Source of the DNA: Rhizobium giardinii bv. giardinii H152
GTDB taxonomy: Bacteria > Pseudomonadota > Alphaproteobacteria > Rhizobiales > Rhizobiaceae
DNA length: 64,000 nt
Assembly: GCF_000379605.1 (NCBI RefSeq)
Contig: NZ_KB902724.1
Span: 255,577 to 319,576 of the forward strand
Reading direction: 5' to 3'
Notes under the pieces: generated by a model
The model's input: the letters and a program-made list of their open reading frames with translations, nothing else
Told to the model about the DNA's origin: nothing
Databases searched by the model: none
In this document: positions 40,763 through 47,810 of the stretch, one piece after another
Numbering within the stretch: position 1 is the stretch's first letter
Layout of the letters: each line of letters opens with the position of its first letter
Translations under genes and position numbers: made by a program

Positions 40763-41481
40763 TTGGACATTTCCTTGATGTCTTCCTCGACGATCGCGAG
40801 GATTTTCAGTGTTTCGCCGCGCGCCGCTTCCGGGTCCTGAGCGGCAATAGCGTTGAAGAGGGTTCGATGAAACGGAAAGGATCGGCGGGCGAAATCGGGC
40901 CGATCGAAGGGCTTCTCCCAGAAACGTTCGAACGCCTCGCGCATTTGTTCAAGCAGCTGCCTGAACAGCGGATTGTGGGTGGCGTCGTAGATGGCGAGGT
41001 GGAAGGCAAGGTCTTCCGGGCCGGACGTGCCCTTGGAGAGATGCACCCGCTCCATCTCATTCAGCTTTTCTTCGATTTTCTTGAGGTCGTGTGACGATCG
41101 CATGCGGGCGGCGACCATGCCGGCCTCGGCTTCGATGCCACGGCGGACCTCTAGTGTCTTTAACAGCGCGTCGCGAAGGTGGGTGGTCTCCAGCGAAAGC
41201 GGCATATGGATGGTGGCGCCGGATATTGGTTTCAGCAGGTAAGTGCCGCTGCCCTTGCGAGCCTCCACAACACCAAGGGCCTGGAAATGGCGGATGGCTT
41301 CCCGAATCGTCGAGCGGCCGACGGCAAGCGCGGCCATCAGCTCCCGCTCGGCCGGAAGCCGGTCGCCGGGAACGAGATTGGAGCGCTGGATGTAGTCGGC
41401 AAGCGCAGCCGTCACCTGGTGGGCCCGATCCACCGGGGGCAGCGGCATAAGGGCCGCTCTTGCATCCTTGTGCTTCATCAT
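40759..41481 (-). CDS. GntR/FadR-type transcriptional regulator
   Basis: 240 aa from ATG 41481 (a TTG at 41496 and ATG 41478 are alternatives). Winged HTH (LVPGDRLPAERELMAALAVG, then RSTIREAIRHFQALGVVEAR) and FCD-type helical domain (DLAFHLAIYDATHNPLFRQL). First gene of the PLP enzyme/ABC operon and overlapping the next gene. The FadR-like site TGGTCTGACAT lies 23 bp upstream, so autoregulation is likely. Confidence 0.92.
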   Translation of the reverse strand: MMKHKDARAALMPLPPVDRAHQVTAALADYIQRSNLVPGDRLPAERELMAALAVGRSTIREAIRHFQALGVVEARKGSGTYLLKPISGATIHMPLSLETTHLRDALLKTLEVRRGIEAEAGMVAARMRSSHDLKKIEEKLNEMERVHLSKGTSGPEDLAFHLAIYDATHNPLFRQLLEQMREAFERFWEKPFDRPDFARRSFPFHRTLFNAIAAQDPEAARGETLKILAIVEEDIKEMSK

Positions 41482-41503
41482 CCGATTCCAGGTCAATCAA
41501 AAT

Positions 41504-41514
41504 TGGTCTGACAT
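41504..41514. promoter_or_regulatory. FadR-type operator upstream of the GntR-PLP-ABC operon
   Basis: TGGTCTGACAT matches TNGTNNNACNA except for the last base. It lies between the GntR start (41481) and the divergent phosphoribosyltransferase gene. Confidence 0.5.
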
Positions 41515-41688
41515 CCGAGCAATAATGCAAATCAAGCAAGGCGCGTCAAGAGCGTATGGTGCGCGGTACCGACGAGCGGGGCTTATCCATCGCTGAAATG
41601 GCGCCTCCTCAACGGATGAGGTAAGCTGCACCGATGCAGTTCCCGCGTGGGTGCGGCGTGTTTTTGTGCTCGAACAGGCAGGTGGGAG

Positions 41689-42369
41689 ATGTTGTTCGCA
41701 AACCGCAAGGACGCAGGTCGGAAGCTGGCGGCCGCCTTGGCCGACTACTGCGAGAAAAGCCCGGTCATCGTTGCGCTCCCACGTGGCGGTGTGATTGTCG
41801 CGGCAGAAATTGCCAGCGCGCTTGACGCCCCGCTGGATCTCCTCTTCGTGCAGAAGATCGGCGTACCTTTCCAGCCAGAACTGGCGATGGGGGCGATCGT
41901 CGATGGAGCAGAACCGACAATCGTTCGCAACGAAAGCGTGATCCGGCACGCCGGAATCCGCGAGAAGGAATTTTCAGCGATCTGCGCGTCGGAGCAGGCT
42001 GAGATCGAACGCAGGCGGCGGTGCTATCTCGGCGATCGCGGCAATATCCCGCTTGGGGCGCGCGTGGTCATCGTCGTTGACGACGGTATCGCGACCGGTT
42101 CTACCGTCAGGGCAGCGATCAAGGCCATTCGAAGACAGGAACCGAAGGAGCTTGTGCTGGCGGTTCCGGTTGCGCCGATAGAGACCCTTGAAGAGCTGGA
42201 CAGCGATGTCGATGCGCTCATCTGCCTCGAGACGCCACCTGTCTTCTATGCCGTCGGACATTTTTTCAATGAATTTCCCCAGGTGAGTGATGCGGAAGTC
42301 ATCGCCGTTCTGGCGACCCTCCCCCAGGATGGATCGCCGGATCCTGAGCCGATCTCTCAGAAGGAATGA
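41689..42369 (+). CDS. Phosphoribosyltransferase family protein
   Basis: 226 aa. PRPP-binding motif VVIVVDDGIATGSTVRAAI (residues ~125-143) and the N-terminal VALPRGGVIVAAEIASAL. Belongs to the predicted phosphoribosyltransferase family often found as stand-alone stress genes in rhizobia, sometimes joined to hydrolase domains. The start is weakly defined: GGTGGGAG abuts the ATG at 41689. Substrate unknown. Confidence 0.85.
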   Translation: MLFANRKDAGRKLAAALADYCEKSPVIVALPRGGVIVAAEIASALDAPLDLLFVQKIGVPFQPELAMGAIVDGAEPTIVRNESVIRHAGIREKEFSAICASEQAEIERRRRCYLGDRGNIPLGARVVIVVDDGIATGSTVRAAIKAIRRQEPKELVLAVPVAPIETLEELDSDVDALICLETPPVFYAVGHFFNEFPQVSDAEVIAVLATLPQDGSPDPEPISQKE

Positions 42370-43021
42370 GCCGATTGGGCTTTTCCAGCGCAATGCTTCG
42401 GCAGTTGGAAGGGTTGCGGGAACGCTGCGGGCCGACGCCCTGGTCGTCGCCCTGGGGCCTCGATGCTTTCGAAGGTGACCCGTTCGGTGGCCTGTCCGTT
42501 TTCACACTCGGATTTGCGCGGATGGCCGAGGCGATCAGCGGTGTCGGGCTTGCTGATGCTTGCCGACGGTGGTCGTTCAGGAAGGGGCTACCTTTGCCTA
42601 TGCTAAGCGCTAACGTTGCTCCACGGAATTGATCCATTGATGAAATGCATGTTCGCTGGTGGTACTGGATGTTCCATAACTTCTGTGCGACACACCAGAG
42701 CTGACTCCAATCCGCGATACGCCTAGTTCTCAAATTTCTTAAATCACTTTAAAAACGACGTATAAGTAATTGCAGAAGCCACACATCTAGGTGGTTCTTG
42801 GTGAGCATAGCGCCGACCAAACTGTTCCAAGTGCCCCTTTTTCCCATGTAGTTCCATCTGTCGTAGTTTCTGATCTGACGCCAGCAGGCGCGCTTGGCAG
42901 ACTCAGCGTGCCGGCCAGTATTCGGAAAATTCGGCGGAGCTTTCGGTTTGGTGCATAGGTGGTTGTTGACTCCGTAGTTCGCTCGGCCGAAAACAGGCGC
43001 TGGCTAGCGAGGGAGCGGTTG
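42370..43021. other. Intergenic region before the SyrB-like cluster
   Basis: 652 bp. A frame at 42366-42632 overlaps the phosphoribosyltransferase stop by ATGA and would encode 88 aa (MSRLGFSSAMLRQLEGLRER start), with no family resemblance; I regard it as doubtful. The composition becomes AT-richer after ~42730. The last 56 bp form a leader shared with the second SyrB-like gene. Confidence 0.35.
42966..43021 (+). promoter_or_regulatory. Conserved leader of SyrB-like gene 1
   Basis: TTGACTCC, CTCGGCCGAAAACA, GGCTA and GAGGGAG occur in the same order and spacing (one base longer overall) as at 45026-45082 before the second SyrB-like gene. GAGGGAG is the ribosome site; the other blocks are probably promoter or operator. 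Confidence 0.65.
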
Positions 43022-43486
43022 ATGGCTGAGGAAAAGAACATGGAATCCCCTGATACGGTTGTTGCCGAGGTGAAAACGCCAACGGCAAAGGAGAAGCGGA
43101 CGCCACGGAGTCCCAAGACCACTGTCGTATCGGTTAGCGCTGAATCAAAGGCATCCGCTGCAAAGGCGCCGACCGCCAAGCCCAAGAGGTATAGTGAACA
43201 AGAAAGAATTGAGAAGCTCAAACTGATTGAGACGCAGATCTCCGCAGGCACAAGCACGCTCAAGGACGCCATCAAGGGCGCCGGCATATCGGAGCAAACC
43301 TACTATCAGTGGAAACGGACCGAAAAGCCCGCTAATGCAAAGGAAGACAGGCCCGTTGCAGCCGGCGATGAACTGGCAGATCTTGTTCAGCTCGAAAAAG
43401 AGAACCAAAGGCTTCGCAAGCTTCTGGCAGACAAGTTGCGTGTGGAAAATTCCGAACTGCGCAAGCGGCTCGGGCTGACGGATTAG
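43022..43486 (+). CDS. SyrB-like transcriptional regulator with transposase-derived HTH (pair A)
   Basis: 154 aa. Residues 1-54 are a Lys/Ala/Pro-rich, histone-H1-like tail (AKEKRTPRSPKTT). Residues ~56-99 are a helix-turn-helix like that of IS3/IS911 OrfA (RYSEQERIEKLKLIETQISA, then LKDAIKGAGISEQTYYQWKR). Residues ~117-152 are a heptad coiled coil (LVQLEKENQRLRKLLADKLR) ending in RLGLTD. This is the plan of Sinorhizobium meliloti SyrB, a repressor of the symbiotic regulator syrM. ATG follows GAGGGAG. A second gene with a related coiled-coil tail follows at 43769; the pair is repeated at 45083-46269. Confidence 0.8.
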   Translation: MAEEKNMESPDTVVAEVKTPTAKEKRTPRSPKTTVVSVSAESKASAAKAPTAKPKRYSEQERIEKLKLIETQISAGTSTLKDAIKGAGISEQTYYQWKRTEKPANAKEDRPVAAGDELADLVQLEKENQRLRKLLADKLRVENSELRKRLGLTD

Positions 43487-43768
43487 AAGCGCCGCGCGGC
43501 GGGGAATCTTCCTTGCCGTTGGCCGCTCGCCCGGCGCGGCCCCGACACTTTGGGGCTGCTTTTACATGTTGAGGCACAATCGAGCGCGCGAAGATTTCCG
43601 GCGGATGGCTCATGATAACCACGTTGACACGTGGTCGTCTGTGCGAACGACCAGTCGTCGCCTGATGCTGGCTGGTTGAAGACCGACGCGAGGCGATATA
43701 TGGGTCCACAAGAAACGCAGTGACGCCGATCGGCGCGCGCTTTTTGTCAGTTGCTATAGGTTGGAAGT
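43487..43768 (+). other. Structured spacer within pair A
   Basis: Contains ACCACGT-TGAC-ACGTGGT (43618-43635) and an overlapping GGTCGT/ACGACC stem (43633-43652). A palindrome CGCCGATCGGCG followed by CGCGCTTTTTG near 43722-43746 could end transcription from the gene upstream. Confidence 0.4.
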
Positions 43769-44356
43769 ATGAAAACGCCACAACGCAATTTCGTTGTTGA
43801 ATACAGGTCGGGGCGACGCCAGTCAAAGGTCCAGGCGAACTCAATCTGGGGCGACACAGACCTCAAGGCCTTAGCTCGCGAGGTGGAAAATAAGGCGCCT
43901 CATCTGTTCCAATCGAATGAAGCGGCGGGCAGGCTTGGCGACGCTCGCGACATGCCGCCTGATCTGCGTTCTGATAGCGGAGACGGACGCAATGCCGACG
44001 GCGCGCGCAGCGCGGCGAGTGAGCCAGAGAAACAGCGTGGTGCCGTATTGCCGCGTGCCGAGCCGGTTGCGCTTGCCCAGGAAAGCCATCCAGTCGTGCC
44101 GCAGCGGCGACGAGCATCAAGAGGCGCTTCTGGAAAGCACGCTGAGCGTTCTCCAGTCCGCGTGGTCGTGGACTTTACGATCGGTATGAACGAGGAGGGC
44201 ACCCTGCAAACCCTGATAGCTCCGGATCCACATTGCTTCGACGACCTGACCGCTCTCGATGCTGAAAACCGGCGGCTCAAGAAGCTTCTGGCTGAACAGC
44301 TTTGCGCCGAGAACGCAAAGCTCACCAAGATGCTTGAGCGGTTTGATTTTACCTGA
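43769..44356 (+). CDS. MLERF-tail coiled-coil protein (pair A), unknown function
   Basis: 195 aa. N-terminal MKTPQRNFVVEYRSGRRQS, then a long polar, probably disordered region rich in Arg, Glu and Ala. It ends in a coiled coil LDAENRRLKKLLAEQLCAEN-AKLTKMLERFD (residues ~162-193). That tail resembles the SyrB-like C-terminus (ENQRLRKLLADKLRVENSEL) and is nearly repeated in the protein at 45664-46269. No HTH, membrane segment or enzyme motif. A heterodimer or adaptor partner of the SyrB-like protein is a reasonable guess (inference). Confidence 0.65.
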   Translation: MKTPQRNFVVEYRSGRRQSKVQANSIWGDTDLKALAREVENKAPHLFQSNEAAGRLGDARDMPPDLRSDSGDGRNADGARSAASEPEKQRGAVLPRAEPVALAQESHPVVPQRRRASRGASGKHAERSPVRVVVDFTIGMNEEGTLQTLIAPDPHCFDDLTALDAENRRLKKLLAEQLCAENAKLTKMLERFDFT

Positions 44357-44636
44357 GATGGCGACCGCCGAACGGAAACAGGGAGGCGCCGTTCTGTCGC
44401 AGTTGCCTTTTATGTATATCTATCACGAAACCATATCCGTGCGCCGCGTCAGTCGCCGCCTGTGTTGAATAGGGCCCGGCGCCGTCACGTATCTTGGCGG
44501 CAAATTCACCAAGCGCGCGCTGCCGCAAGCTTCATAGCCGCCGCGGCGAGGTCGTCGACATTTCAACGCGACTGCGTCCAGACAGCGGTTGGTTTCAAAA
44601 AGGAAGCCACACCGTGAGTCCTGCCAATGTGGTACA

Positions 44637-44720
44637 CTGTCTGGCAAAGTCGCGATCACAACCGGCTGCGCAAGCCAGATCGGGCGTGCTGTCTGCTAAC
44701 GCTTTGCGATCATAGCGCAG
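44637..44720 (+). pseudogene. Fragment of a short-chain dehydrogenase gene
   Basis: Reads LSGKVAITTGCASQIGRAVC, a stop, then RFA, matching the N-terminus of SDR enzymes (LxGKVAIVTGGASGIGRAVAxRFA) including the TGxxSxIG cofactor loop. Internal stop TAA at 44697. No start or downstream SDR domain is visible. Decayed remnant. Confidence 0.65.
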
Positions 44721-45025
44721 GTCATTTCTCCTTGGTTGATCGGCCGAAGGCGGGCTGGGAATTCCGGATAGCCTCTCGTTCGTCAGCCTTTGGCCGACGC
44801 CAAAAAAACTCGCGGGCGTCCGGGATCTGGTTAGGAAAAGGAGCGGCGAGCTCGCCCGTCTCGTCAAAAGCCTCGTGAGCGGCTCCAATAGGATCATCCT
44901 CCGAGCACGAAGTTGCGCCACATCACCACACCGCGCCCTTCAGGAATCCGCCTCATGTTGATGATCACGCGTTTGTGCGGCTGCCATCTCTCCGGAAGCA
45001 GTGACCGATATCTATAGCGCTGATG

Positions 45026-45082
45026 TTGACTCCCTCTTTTTCTCAGCCGAAAACAACACTAGGCTATAGAGGGAGATAACAG
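45026..45082 (+). promoter_or_regulatory. Conserved leader of SyrB-like gene 2
   Basis: TTGACTCC, CTCAGCCGAAAACA, GGCTA and GAGGGAG in the same order as 42966-43021. It marks the pair as a duplication that kept its control region. Confidence 0.65.
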
Positions 45083-45520
45083 ATGGCTGGCGAGAACAAT
45101 ACGGGGCTCATTACCGAGGGTGCTGAAACGGATACAACGGCAAAAATGCCAGCGCCCAAAAAGCAGCGCGCACCGCGGCGGCAGAAGGCAGTTGCCGAAA
45201 AGGCAGCTGGATCACTTGCCACGACCGCGACGTTTCCGAAAACTCGCAGAAAACGAGGCGAACAAGCCGCGGAAGCGAAGGTGAAGGCCAAAGAAGCGCA
45301 AGTCACCGACAAGAGCGCGAAAAATGACGCCATCAAGGACGTTGGAAGAAAGAGGACGCCAAAGCAAACCGAGCAAACGGCAAAGGCGCCTTTTCCAGCT
45401 GTAAATGAGATGGCTGAGCTTATTCAGCTTGAGGAAGAGAATAAAAGGCTCCGTAAAGCCTTGGCAAATAAGCTCCGCACGGAAAATGCCGACCTGCGTA
45501 AGCGGCTCGGCCTCGATTGA
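45083..45520 (+). CDS. SyrB-like protein with eroded HTH (pair B)
   Basis: 145 aa. The same three-part plan as 43022-43486: basic Ala/Pro/Lys tail (AKMPAPKKQRAPRRQKAVAE), middle part, and C-terminal coiled coil (LIQLEEENKRLRKALANKLR, ending RLGLD). The middle part has lost the HTH. Where copy 1 has RYSEQERIEKLKLIET...LKDAIKGAGISEQTYYQWKR, this copy keeps only RGEQ and NDAIKDVG in a charged linker. DNA binding by the HTH should be gone while dimerisation is kept, so it may act as a titrating partner of copy 1 (inference). Alternatively it binds DNA through the basic tail alone. Confidence 0.72.
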   Translation: MAGENNTGLITEGAETDTTAKMPAPKKQRAPRRQKAVAEKAAGSLATTATFPKTRRKRGEQAAEAKVKAKEAQVTDKSAKNDAIKDVGRKRTPKQTEQTAKAPFPAVNEMAELIQLEEENKRLRKALANKLRTENADLRKRLGLD

Positions 45521-45590
45521 TCGACCGGCGGGTGCGGGACAGGTGCGAGATCCACGTCAGCCACTACATGTTCAGTAGCAGAGAAAGTCA

Positions 45591-45613
45591 CCGGGCTCAC
45601 GTCGGGAGCCCGG
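45591..45613 (+). other. Hairpin upstream of the pair B MLERF gene
   Basis: CCGGGCTC (45591-45598), 7-nt loop, GAGCCCGG (45606-45613), perfect 8-bp stem 50 bp before the next start. No T-run. May be a processing or attenuation site between the two genes of the pair. Confidence 0.5.
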
Positions 45614-45663
45614 ATCTAAGCTGCGGCAACGTCGTGGTGCGAATTGCTCGAGGTTGAAGCACT

Positions 45664-46269
45664 ATGAAATCTCCATGGAAATTCCTTGCCCAATTGACGT
45701 CTCGAAGAGGGCCGGCAGAAACACGAGAGAATACGGCTCGTGATCATGCCGATCCGGAGACGGGCGAAAGCGATGCGCGACAAACGTCGGCGCTTTTGTC
45801 AAATATTCCGGAATCATCCAGTAGTCCTAACGACGTTGAGAACCTAACTGCTGATTTCGTGGCGGCGGCGACTTCAACTGAAAGCGACGGCGCTCTCGAT
45901 GGCCCTCAAGCCGTCACCGTGCCAGTCGATGGAGAAGAGGATCAGGCACCGGCACAGGCTGTCAGTCGAGCGGCCGGTGATGCGCGTGCGTTGGCGCCGG
46001 AAAGCCGGACAAGCAAAAAGCTTCCACGAACATCGCGGACGAAGCGGCTAGGAAGCGCAAAGAGAACCCGAGCCGATATAGTTTCGGAGAGCACCGCCGT
46101 CGCAAATAGCGAACAACGTGCACAATCCTCGTCCTCCCCTGAAAGGTTCTTCGATGAGGTGGCACGCCTGGATGAGGAAATTAGACAATTGAGGTGCCAA
46201 TTGGCGCGAAAGCTGTATTTGCAGAATGTTCAGCTGACAAAGATGCTTGAGCGCTTCAACGGATCGTGA
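45664..46269 (+). CDS. MLERF-tail coiled-coil protein (pair B), unknown function
   Basis: 201 aa. Starts MKSPWKFLAQLTSRRGPAET, close in style to MKTPQ of the pair A protein. A long Ser/Thr/Glu/Ala-rich disordered middle with basic clusters (TSRTKRLGSAKRTRADI) follows. It ends in the coiled coil ARLDEEIRQLRCQLARKLYL-QNVQLTKMLERFN, sharing (V/K)LTKMLERF with 43769-44356. No catalytic or membrane motif. The middle has diverged fully from pair A, while both ends and the partner gene are kept. Confidence 0.65.
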   Translation: MKSPWKFLAQLTSRRGPAETRENTARDHADPETGESDARQTSALLSNIPESSSSPNDVENLTADFVAAATSTESDGALDGPQAVTVPVDGEEDQAPAQAVSRAAGDARALAPESRTSKKLPRTSRTKRLGSAKRTRADIVSESTAVANSEQRAQSSSSPERFFDEVARLDEEIRQLRCQLARKLYLQNVQLTKMLERFNGS

Positions 46270-46427
46270 GCCAACCCAGCCGTGCTGACCTCCCAAGGAG
46301 CGGTGTTATGAGTACGTCAGGAGGCGGCGGTGAATACATAGCGGCTCGCTGGATTGCGAGCCTCTTCGATGGCTACGGCCTCGTCGTGCAACGATGTAGA
46401 CGGTGGAACGTTCCAGGCATGATGTCC

Positions 46428-46982
46428 TCACTGGAATGGTTGGCCTTGATAACCGGAGCGCGCTTGGGCCTCCTCACGCACGCGCTTCCATCGTTCGAGT
46501 TCGAGCAGCGCGTCGGGGAGCGCACGATGAGCCGGGGAGGCGGGTTCAGTTCGTTCAATGACTTCATTGACGAGGGGCAGCATCTCTTCCTCGGAAATTG
46601 ATCTCCCCAGAACGGCCCGCGCGATTGCCACGAATGCCTTGTCTGATTTCTGAAGTCGAAGCGCATGCCGAGGACGCCCCGCCGCCCGCAAAAGGGTGCT
46701 CAGCCACTTCCCGTCCCATGACGGCGCGCTCGCATAGAGATCGTGGTTCGAGAGGGTCTCGACCATTTCATCGGCGATGAGGGAGACCGCGACGCCCTCC
46801 TTCTCAAGTAGCTCCCTTGATATCCCGTGAATGGCTTCGGCTTCCGACGACCAGTCCGTCCAATCAGGAGCAGGCCTGATCAGGAAAGACCTCGAGCACC
46901 CATCCTCGAATACCCAAGCGACCTCGACGGGGTAGCTCTGGTTGCTGAGTGAGGAGGCTTCGAAGTCCAGGAAAACGAGCAT
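46428..46982 (-). CDS. DEDDh-family 3'-5' exonuclease-like protein
   Basis: 184 aa. All five DEDDh residues are visible: Asp6 and Glu8 in FLDFEAS (Exo I), Asp90 in SWDGKWL (Exo II), His152 and Asp157 in HRALPDAL (Exo III, HxAxxD). AIHGIS is the usual post-Exo I motif. Single-domain proteins of this type in rhizobia act on RNA or DNA ends, with unknown targets. Stands alone; its strand differs from the SyrB-like genes, and an antisense ORF over it (46266-46601) is ignored. Confidence 0.82.
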   Translation of the reverse strand: MLVFLDFEASSLSNQSYPVEVAWVFEDGCSRSFLIRPAPDWTDWSSEAEAIHGISRELLEKEGVAVSLIADEMVETLSNHDLYASAPSWDGKWLSTLLRAAGRPRHALRLQKSDKAFVAIARAVLGRSISEEEMLPLVNEVIERTEPASPAHRALPDALLELERWKRVREEAQARSGYQGQPFQ

Positions 46983-47135
46983 GGATGGCCAGAGCGCTGT
47001 TCGGATAATCGCAATCTAGTGAGCTATTTCGTCGCCAGAAGGGCAGAACCCGCATTCTCGGTTCGACCTAGTCGACTTAAGATCGTTGGCGTGGCTTTCA
47101 GAGAGGTTACTTGGAGATAAGCAAACCCGCGCCCT

Positions 47136-47463
47136 TACTCGATGGATGGCGACATTTCGCCGATCAAGGAGATCTGCGATCTCGCCGACAAATACGGCGC
47201 GATGACCTATCGGGGCGAGGTTCATGCCGTCGGCATTGTAGGGCCCGCGCGGTAACGGTCATGGGCGGCTATAATGCGGGATCGAGCGCTCCTCATCCGC
47301 TCGTTTGCCTGCGGCTTCATCTTCACGACGGCGCTGCCGCCGTGCTCGCCGCTGGTGCGGTCGCTTCGACACGGCCAATCCGAGCCACATCTGGCCGGTC
47401 ATCGTCGACCATACGGCCAGGCGCAAGTGGATTTCCGATCTCTTGCTCGACAAGCCAGCCTAA
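47136..47463 (+). pseudogene. hemA: Decayed 5-aminolevulinate synthase gene (hemA)
   Basis: Three blocks match HemA in order. 47136-47255: [20 protein letters not shown] then [13 protein letters not shown], ending in a premature stop (TAA 47253-47255). ~47270-47345: MGGY, then in another frame LIRSFACGFIFTTALPP. ~47375-47463: NPSHIWPVIVDHTARRKWIS then DLLLDKPA and a stop. Frames shift between blocks, and the parts between them, including the PLP-lysine region, are deleted. L-D to R-G in the EVHAVG block removes conserved residues. A real copy must exist elsewhere in the genome for heme synthesis. Confidence 0.85.
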
Positions 47464-47473
47464 GCCAATGATC

Positions 47474-47776
47474 CTAGGGGTTGGGCTTGCCAAAATTCTG
47501 GCGGCGACATAGCTCGCTTCGGAAAATTGTGCGTGCCTCAGCGATGTCGTGGAAGCCGATATGCGCAACGAAGCGCATGACCGTAGAGACGGAGACGCCG
47601 CAGTCGCTCGCGATTGCGGTCGTGCTACCAAAGGCTATGAGTTCCGGTTTGGCCAGGACCCTCTTCGCGACATTCTCGACGCGAAGAGGGAAGGTTACGT
47701 TGCGGCAGGCGATGGCCCGCTTCAGCTCTTCGAAACTTGTCGGCGGGCTCCCTAGATTGCGGATATGCTGCGGCAT
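47474..47776 (-). pseudogene. Truncated RpiR-type regulator (HTH domain only)
   Basis: 100 aa. Only the N-terminal RpiR HTH is present (SFEELKRAIACRNVTFPLRV, then TTAIASDCGVSVSTVMRFVA HIGFHDIAEAR). A full RpiR regulator has ~280 aa with a C-terminal SIS sugar-phosphate-binding domain, absent here. The ORF ends 11 bp from the hemA remnant, so a rearrangement probably removed the rest. It lies just after the Gfo/Idh gene, on the same strand as the sugar operon, and may once have controlled it. Whether the short protein is made is unknown. Confidence 0.7.
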
Positions 47777-47810
47777 TTCTTGGCACACTCCGTGTTTGTT
47801 GCGATCCGGC

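Larger units (their letters stand above)
44357..45082. other. Spacer between pairs A and B with gene remnants
   Basis: 726 bp of degenerate sequence. It holds an SDR gene fragment (44637-44720) and, at the right end, the conserved SyrB-like leader (45026-45082). I found no intact ORF with family resemblance. It looks like eroded DNA in an insertion-prone region. Confidence 0.45.

Noticed and set aside
42366..42632. An 88-codon frame overlapping the phosphoribosyltransferase stop (ATGA)
   Set aside because: The overlap suggests coupling, but the protein has no recognisable domain and the region has equally long frames on the other strand. Left as undecided spacer.
43022..43486. IS3-family transposase orfA
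   Set aside because: The HTH is of that type, but there is no orfB, no frameshift signal and no terminal inverted repeats. The basic tail and coiled coil match the SyrB plan instead.
46266..46601. A 111-codon frame after the pair B gene
   Set aside because: Mostly antisense to the DEDDh exonuclease gene, which has all five catalytic residues; no family resemblance of its own.
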